This document shows, piece after piece, positions 58,801 to 64,000 of a stretch of 64,000 bases of DNA. The stretch's first letter is position 1. The number at the start of each line of letters is the position of its first letter. Made by a program: the position numbers and the translations under genes. Under the pieces are notes generated by a model. The model ran no database searches, had not been told where the DNA came from, and saw only the letters and a program-made list of their open reading frames with translations. Origin of the DNA: Timema cristinae. Its lineage: Eukaryota; Arthropoda; Insecta; Phasmatodea; Timematidae. The stretch spans positions 16,148,452-16,212,451 of the forward strand of contig JBCFYV010000024.1 of NCBI GenBank assembly GCA_039000515.1, written 5' to 3'.

Positions 58801-61215
58801 TTGTTTAAAGATTTTCCATCTCGAAGATCTGATTGCATCCTCTCAAGTGGATCAGACCTCTTTTCACTTAAAATGTGTTACATCAGATGGATGGAAAACT
58901 CAAAAGTAACCGAAAGAGCCTTGAAAATGATTCCGCATTTAAAGAAATATGTGGCTTTTGTGTGTTCCAAACCACCTGAAACAAAGAATTTCGGTGTTGT
59001 ACGAGACTTCCTAAAATATAACCTTCTTGAAGCAAAACTCTTTTTCTTACAGTCAATAGTAGAAGTGAAACAATATCTAAAAAATATTTCAAAATGACAA
59101 TCCAATGTTGCCCTTTGTACATGCCGAACTTTATTTGATGGCACGTAGCATTGCTGCTCGCGTCCTTAAGGCAAAGGTTATAAGCAATGTGAAAAACTCA
59201 GGACAGCTCTTGGCAATTGATGTCAAAAATGAAAATCTATTGAGCTTTTTGGATGTAGACATAGGTTTTGGTGTGAAGAAATTTTGTAAAAATGTGAAAG
59301 AACTTGATGTACAGCTCTTTATAAAAGATTGCAGTCACTTCTTATTGGAAATGTTTCAAAAACTGACTAGGCCTAGGTCTCCATTACGAAAGTGCATGGT
59401 GAAAAGTGCTTCATGCCCTTCACCAGCAGTAATGACTAGTGGCACTCTTAATAGTACAACAGGTTAACATAACACTCGAACAACTCACTTCAAACAACCA
59501 TATTGCATACATTGAAGTTGAACATATAAGAAAAAACTACCTTGAAATCTGTGAGCAGTCTTATGTTCAAGAAGAGCTGAAGACATTTGATTTCAATGAA
59601 ACCAGACTAGTTTCTGTTCTCTTCAACATCTTCATTAATGCAAAAGCTTGCAAGGCATTGCTGTCATTTTGCACAATGATATTTACAATGTTCCATGGAA
59701 ACAGTGCTGTTGAAAGAGGTTTTTCAGCAAACAAGGAATGTTTGGTTGAAAATATGAAAGAGCGTTCTCTAATTCTCCCAACACAGCATATATTCATGGT
59801 TCAGTGGTGAGGTGGCATAAATAATGTGGAATTTACAAGTGGGATGCTACATGCAGCTAAGGGAGCAAGTTCCAAAAGGAGGGAAGCAATTGAAGAAATG
59901 AAGAAAGAAAGTGAAGAAGCTAACAGATCAAAAACAACATTGGAAACTGTAAATAAACTCGAGGCAAAGAAAAGAAAACTTATCCAAAAGGCTGAAGAAG
60001 AGGCTTCAGCACTTCAAACTGAAATCGACTTGGAGAAGAAACGACTGAAGCAGATGTAAATCCTGTATGTTGTGATTAAAAACTAAATATTAGGTGACAA
60101 ATTTGAACAATATTAGATTTAATGTTTGTTGAGAGACTTCAGCTTCTGGGAGCTTCAAACATCTTTAATACATGTAAGTTTTCTTGTTGGTATGATTATA
60201 GTAATAGTTTTTACTGGTGTTTGTTATTATAATATCTAGACCCGATGTACAATATAATGTTCGACCATTTACCGAAGGAATTTTTCTTGCACCGCGTCTT
60301 ACTGCCCGTTTGGGCTATACGCCCCCGAAGGTATTTTGTGGTAAAAAAAGGTCAACAAAAAGTCACGAATTTTTGTTCCTCTAACTGAGTAGACACCCTG
60401 TTGAATGAGTAATGAACAAAAAACTAAAGCAACAACATTATTGTATATCTCCACTGTTCTGATTGGTTCCTCATTAATCTTAAGAATTTAAGTGCATTTG
60501 AACCTGGAGCTCCTTATCACCGGGACTGACACCTTAGTCAACGTGCTCACCACTGCAGGTCACAGGCATTTAATATCAGTTAAACATGTGTGCCATTAAA
60601 GATCAATCCATACTTAGTGGCCAACAGTTATATAAACAGCTAAGGCATGATCAGGGAAAAATTAAAAATGTAGTATGGAAAACTTGGAAAGTCGGAATAT
60701 TTGAAAAAGGAATTTTGGTGGCCACCCTGTTTAAGCATTTGAATCTCAAATATCCTTAAGGATTTGAAGGATTCAAGGTCCCATACTTAGTCATAGCTAA
60801 TAAAGCTCTAGATATTGTATTGCTGACTTTTTAGCCATAAAATTTAAAATTCATATAAATGTTTTATTCTGTGTACATTGTATACTTGGTTTATTCTGAA
60901 AAACAGTATTCATACCTTTTCTGATTACACTATATTTATATACACTTATAAACTACACCATAGTGGAACCAAGCAAGATAGATTACGGTCTTTTATAATA
61001 AACACTGGGTACAAGCCGAGTTTTCTTTTATTTCTTAAAAAGTGTTCAAACTATATTTTCCCTAGTCCGAGCGTAACTTCATCATGGAAGTAGTATGTGA
61101 AGCTACACAATCAACAGACACCCAGGTCAGAGTGGCAGCACTACAGTGTCTAGTGAAGATAATGACACTCTATTACCAATACATGGAGACTTATATGGCG
61201 CAAGCACTCTTCCCG
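52631..61215 (+). CDS. KPNB1: Importin subunit beta-1, four internal coding exons (both ends outside or not found)
   Basis: This is the nuclear import receptor that binds importin-alpha/cargo, nucleoporins and RanGTP; it shuttles through the nuclear pore. Exons are 52,631-52,813, 53,509-53,709, 54,221-54,373 and 61,066-61,215, all phase 0, GT-AG, 687 bp and 229 residues. They match about residues 34-262 of the ~876-residue family protein, that is, HEAT repeats 1-6 and part of the Ran-binding N-terminal half. Diagnostic runs: [89 protein letters not shown]. All visible exons are open, so the gene looks functional. The first ~33 residues and everything after residue ~262 are not seen. The Drosophila name is Fs(2)Ket. 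Confidence 0.96.
53509..53709 (+). CDS. KPNB1: Importin beta exon (residues ~95-161)
   Basis: Acceptor TTTCTTTGTAG; reads [20 protein letters not shown] then [20 protein letters not shown] and [10 protein letters not shown]; donor ATA|GTATGT. 201 bp, phase 0. It is separated from the previous exon by a 695-bp intron. Confidence 0.97.
54221..54373 (+). CDS. KPNB1: Importin beta exon (residues ~162-212)
   Basis: Acceptor ACTGTTACAG; reads [51 protein letters not shown]; donor GAG|GTGTGT. 153 bp, phase 0. The following intron is 6.7 kb and full of transposons. Confidence 0.97.
54424..54720 (+). mobile_element. SINE-like repeat, family III, copy 2
   Basis: It has a tRNA-like B box (GAGTTCAATCCTCGG) near its start, then GTAGCAGCACTTGTCTAGAA and AACTGAGATTAGTGG, as in 2,040-2,335. 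A CAT trinucleotide run follows at 54,716-54,735. It is in importin intron 3 just after a donor. Confidence 0.6.
55195..55260. mobile_element. Isolated hAT-type terminus
   Basis: CAGTGGTCGCCAACCTTTGT followed by TACTAAGGGCGCATC resembles the left end of Charlie/Buster-like hAT elements. No matching right end was recognised before the neighbouring fold-back element. Confidence 0.4.
55727..56120. mobile_element. Fold-back element with ~150-bp arms
   Basis: Left arm 55,727-55,879 (TGGTTTAAATTAGGAGGGAT ... ACTGATGCTT) pairs with right arm 55,972-56,120 (AAGCATCAGTGTACTC ... ATCCCTCCTAATTTAAACCA) with few mismatches, around a loop of about 92 bp. ATTGTTGTATAATAT occurs at 55,686-55,700 and again at 56,120-56,134, a 15-bp direct duplication flanking the structure, though 26 bp of extra sequence lies inside it on the left. 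No ORF. Confidence 0.85.
56962..60405 (+). mobile_element. hAT-like DNA transposon, 3.4 kb, both ends present
   Basis: The left end CAGGGTGTCTACTGGTCACG starts at 56,967. The right end (60,400) reads in reverse complement CAGGGTGTCTACTCAGTTAG, giving 13-bp perfect terminal repeats. TTGAA flanks both sides (56,962-56,966 and 60,401-60,405). AAAAAGTCATGAATTTTT and AAAAAGTCACGAATTTTT occur just inside the two ends as subterminal repeats. The element carries a degraded transposase and, near its right end (60,287-60,325), a SINE-tail scrap. Confidence 0.88.
57759..60059 (+). pseudogene. hAT-like transposase pseudogene
   Basis: The N-terminus ([20 protein letters not shown]) leads into a BED/TTF-type zinc finger: [16 protein letters not shown] then HGKGKKH. 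The second Cys is replaced by Phe (TGT to TTT-type change). Then come [10 protein letters not shown], the region around [12 protein letters not shown] (a D-x-S core), a [13 protein letters not shown] motif in another frame (about 58,700-58,750), and a C-terminal dimerisation-type region [19 protein letters not shown] Lys/Glu-rich coiled-coil-like tail ends at 60,059. The reading changes frame at least five times and has an in-frame stop at 59,808-59,810, so it is inactive, yet long stretches are well kept. Confidence 0.85.
60406..61060. other. Importin intron 3, 3' part
   Basis: AT-rich, with no gene. GGCCACCCTG at about 60,719-60,728 resembles a hAT right end (compare GACACCCTG at 60,392) but has no visible partner. 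Confidence 0.4.
61066..61215 (+). CDS. KPNB1: Importin beta exon (residues ~213-262)
   Basis: Acceptor ATTTTCCCTAG; reads [50 protein letters not shown]; donor CCG|GTGAGT. 150 bp, phase 0. The open frame is too short to stand out by length and was placed by family match and phase. Confidence 0.96.
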
Positions 61216-61309
61216 GTGAGTCATAGCACCTTGATACTTTCATACAACTAACAATTATATGGGTTTACGCTAGTTTAGCAAGGAGACAATGTGAGCAGAT
61301 TACTTTCGT

Positions 61310-61495
61310 TACACTACTAGTGGCATTCATAGAAAGTCAGGTAGTATGCACTAAGGGTCCCGAGCTGAATTCCTAGCATGGCCAAAAAATGTATCATTAG
61401 TAAAATTAGGGCTTCCTCTTTCACAGTGAAAAACTAACGACCAGGAGCAGAATGTTGTGTCTGTTCACATTCAGAGTAGGGTGCCAGTATGGCTG
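61310..61495 (+). mobile_element. SINE-like repeat, family IV, copy 2
   Basis: It shares with 4,090-4,330 a B-box-like region (GAGCTGAATTCCTAGCATGG), AAAATGTATCATTAGTAAAA, and a downstream CTAACGACCAGGAGCAGAAT / TTAACGGCCGGGGACTGGAT segment. It is in the intron after the last visible importin exon. Confidence 0.6.
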
Positions 61496-61499
61496 TCAA

Positions 61500-63790
61500 A
61501 CTTGATTCCTTGATACCTTTGATTCTTACTGCATCAAAAGAATCAAGAATCGATCTTAGCATTATGATGATTCTCATTACTTCGATTCTTAGCTCTCAAT
61601 AAAACTGGCAACATTCAGAATAGATAATAGTCAATTATCACTCATATTAGTTTAGTTGCTGTTTCACTTAAATGCTGGTAAATTGTAAATATACCGTATT
61701 ACCCTGAATATAATACGAACCCAAATTTTTGAGGTGTTCTGAATGAAAAATAAACGCTCGACTATAATAGGACCTGACATGACAATATCAAGAGGTAAAA
61801 ACTTAACAACTTTGTCACGCTTTTTTAAAAGTAAAGGTTAAGTGAGACTGTCAGAATACATGAATCAAGACAAACAACCGATATATAATACATAGACTTG
61901 GAATGGTCATTTTCTGTAATAAATCAATATATCACAACGTGTTATATCGAGAGTTAAGATATTTTGATCAAAATAAGATTTCCACTTTCTTATAATTATA
62001 TTCTTTGTCACTTTCAATTTGTAATATTTTATTCAAGTCTTTGACTAAGACCATTCTTAAAAATAGAGTTAAAAAAATGGTGTATTTATTTTTATTCAAT
62101 AGATTTAGTGTAGTCCAATATTTTTGTAATGTGTGAAATGTGTTTTTCTTTCTGTTACAAAATCTGCAATTTATTCTATTAATTTTTTTTGTTTTGATTA
62201 TCAATTTTGAGGACTTTTAGTGTGTTTAATAAATATTTATAAGATTGTGAGATCAAAGTATCAAGTGATTATGTGTTGTAATGGTCAAGTCCAAGTTTCA
62301 CATTGAGGGGAGAGCATGGTATCAGGCACGTTATATTTTCTGTACAGTAACAATTATTATATATATAAAAAAAATAGTTTTTGGCTGTTTTTACAAAACT
62401 AATCTCTTTTATTTGATAAATAATAGTTACAGAAAAAGTTTTACTTTCAAGTAACCCTACTTAAGTAGCTACCAGTACAGTACCTAAATTTTCTTTACAT
62501 TGTCTTAATTCAAATATGCCCGTTCATTTAACGATCCTAATTGGTGAATTGAATAGACTTGTGTTATCAACAACTGTCTACCTTTATTATTTTGATTATA
62601 TTATTTAGTACTTGGGAAAATTGATAATTTTTAGTTACAATTGAAATTTTCTTTTGTTAAAACTAAATTATTTTTTATTATTATGAACTTTTTTTTCTCT
62701 TTTAGTATGTTATGAATTTGAATACCTACACATTTTTTAATGAGGTTGGATGCTCGGGATTTTTTTTTTATTATTATTAAATTTTTTTTTAGTTTAAGAA
62801 TAGGAATCGAAAATAACAGGTATCATGACATCTCTAGTGTCCAGCGATGTGGAAAACAGGTAAAAGACAGGGAATTTACTTGGTCAGAGAAAAGAAAGTT
62901 ATGGAAAAGTCAGGGAATTTGATAAAATTTTCGGAATTTTCACATTTTCACCAATAAAATATGCAACATTTACTTAAAATAGTAAAACTAACCTTTATTT
63001 TTTTCCCAATTAATACATACTAGGAATCTATTTTAACTCGGTTGTCTCTGTTGAGCATGCTGATCTCAATTCTCAAATTCAACAAGTGATTTTCAAGTTG
63101 TCTGCACCCCTCTCCAGCACATTTTTAGTCAAAGTTGAGTCATAGTTATGAGCATGTGAGAATTGATTAAGTTACATGAAGAAGAAACCAATAAATACTG
63201 TGACTCGCAACAATTTTAAGCTATATTGTTTCAAGGTGATTTTTCAATGTCTCAGTGTGATCTAATTAAAATCTAACTCATATCGCACTACCCATTAGCT
63301 CCTCTTTTAATAGGTTGATACCTTTTAACACCTGCATAGAGTGACATCATTTCATAACGTATATGTGTCTAAATATATTATTGCATTAAATTGTGATCTT
63401 AAAAAAAAAATGTCCCTATATATGGTGGCTCTGAAAAACTTGCAAAAGTCAGGAACTTTAAAAATACAGTTTGACTGGACACCTTGTCCAATTAAGTTAG
63501 TTTTTAAGTTGTGTGCTGATATAATCACTGTTCAGAAAGTACACGTTATATACTTTAAATAAATTAAAATGAAGTAGGAAGCAGGTACTAAATGCTCTTC
63601 TATTTCCGTGCGCACTTGCATCCATCCCTCTTGCAAATATTTCCCAGGCAAACTACCTGTCCCCTTACTGGCCCTATTTGAATAAACTTTAGTCACGTGT
63701 AGCCGACTGGTGCATGTAAGTGTAGATTTGTTTGTGTTTTTTATTGTATTTTCGTGATAGTGTAATATTTTTAACGATGAACTGGACTTT
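61500..63790. other. Importin intron, AT-rich, possible hAT-derived MITE
   Basis: GTGTCCAGCGATGTGGAAAA at about 62,838 and GACTGGACACCTTGTCC at about 63,473 form weak inverted ends about 650 bp apart. Words such as AAAAGTCAGGGAATTTGATA lie just inside, recalling hAT subterminal repeats. No further importin exon was seen. Confidence 0.4.
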
Positions 63791-63796
63791 CCTGTG

Positions 63797-63802
63797 TGTG
63801 TG

Positions 63803-63881
<79 letters not shown>

Positions 63882-63888
63882 GTGTGTG

Positions 63889-63932
<44 letters not shown>

Positions 63933-63934
63933 TG

Positions 63935-63965
<31 letters not shown>

Positions 63966-63980
63966 CGTGCGCGCGCGCGT
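63797..63980. repeat. (TG)n / (TGCG)n microsatellite
   Basis: A TG run from about 63,797 switches to TGCG repeats (63,900-63,931), back to TG, and ends in a CG-rich stretch (63,961-63,980). Alternating purine-pyrimidine DNA of this length can take a left-handed form in vitro. Confidence 0.97.
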
Positions 63981-64000
63981 GTCACTTTTTCATTATAAAA

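Noticed and set aside
63689..63998. Frames over the TG/CG tract
   Set aside because: Dinucleotide repeat artefact (Thr-His or Cys-Val).

Overview
The window comes from an animal nuclear genome, almost certainly an arthropod and most likely an insect. Two conserved single-copy genes are present on the + strand, both split by introns with GT-AG borders. The rest is AT-rich, gene-poor DNA full of tandem repeats, tRNA-derived SINEs and decayed DNA transposons. No bacterial, organellar or CRISPR features were seen. The species cannot be named from the sequence alone.

Region 1 (1-17,854) holds the 3' seven coding exons of an NR4A-type nuclear receptor (HR38/NR4A). The upstream exons and the start codon lie before the window. 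The visible exons join with compatible phases into 593 residues: a histidine-rich N-terminal region, a two-finger DNA-binding domain, the NGFI-B-type C-terminal extension and a full ligand-binding domain ending at a TGA. Its introns contain a CATA microsatellite, several minisatellites (41, ~64, 42, 39 bp), SINEs, MITEs and a 50-bp perfect palindrome about 110 bp upstream of a coding exon.

Region 2 (17,855-52,630) has no intact gene that I can support. It holds the AT-rich 3' flank of HR38, a very large ~30-bp satellite (about 25.8-33.9 kb, roughly 200 degenerate copies in three blocks), an unidentified minus-strand coding relic (34.5-35.1 kb), a mariner element with complete ends but a broken transposase (36.46-37.77 kb), a cluster of transposon relics (41-45.3 kb: DUF7869-like, hAT/DUF659, Ty1/copia RNase H, ZBED-like hAT) and a 41-bp minisatellite (47.9-48.9 kb).

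Region 3 (52,631-64,000) holds four consecutive coding exons of importin subunit beta-1 (karyopherin beta-1; Ketel in Drosophila). They cover about 229 residues, corresponding to roughly residues 34-262 of the family. The first exon and the downstream exons are not in view. The 6.7-kb third intron contains a fold-back element and a 3.4-kb hAT-like transposon with 13-bp terminal inverted repeats, an apparent 5-bp target duplication and a degraded transposase. The window ends in a TG/CG microsatellite.

The two genes are functionally independent: a transcription factor and a nuclear import receptor. The most unusual observations are the ~64-bp minisatellite that starts at, and copies, an HR38 splice donor; two CAGCAG tandem acceptors in HR38, one between the two zinc fingers; several SINE families with different tRNA-like heads but one shared 3' tail; and the minus-strand coding relic with a repeated WWL-containing motif.
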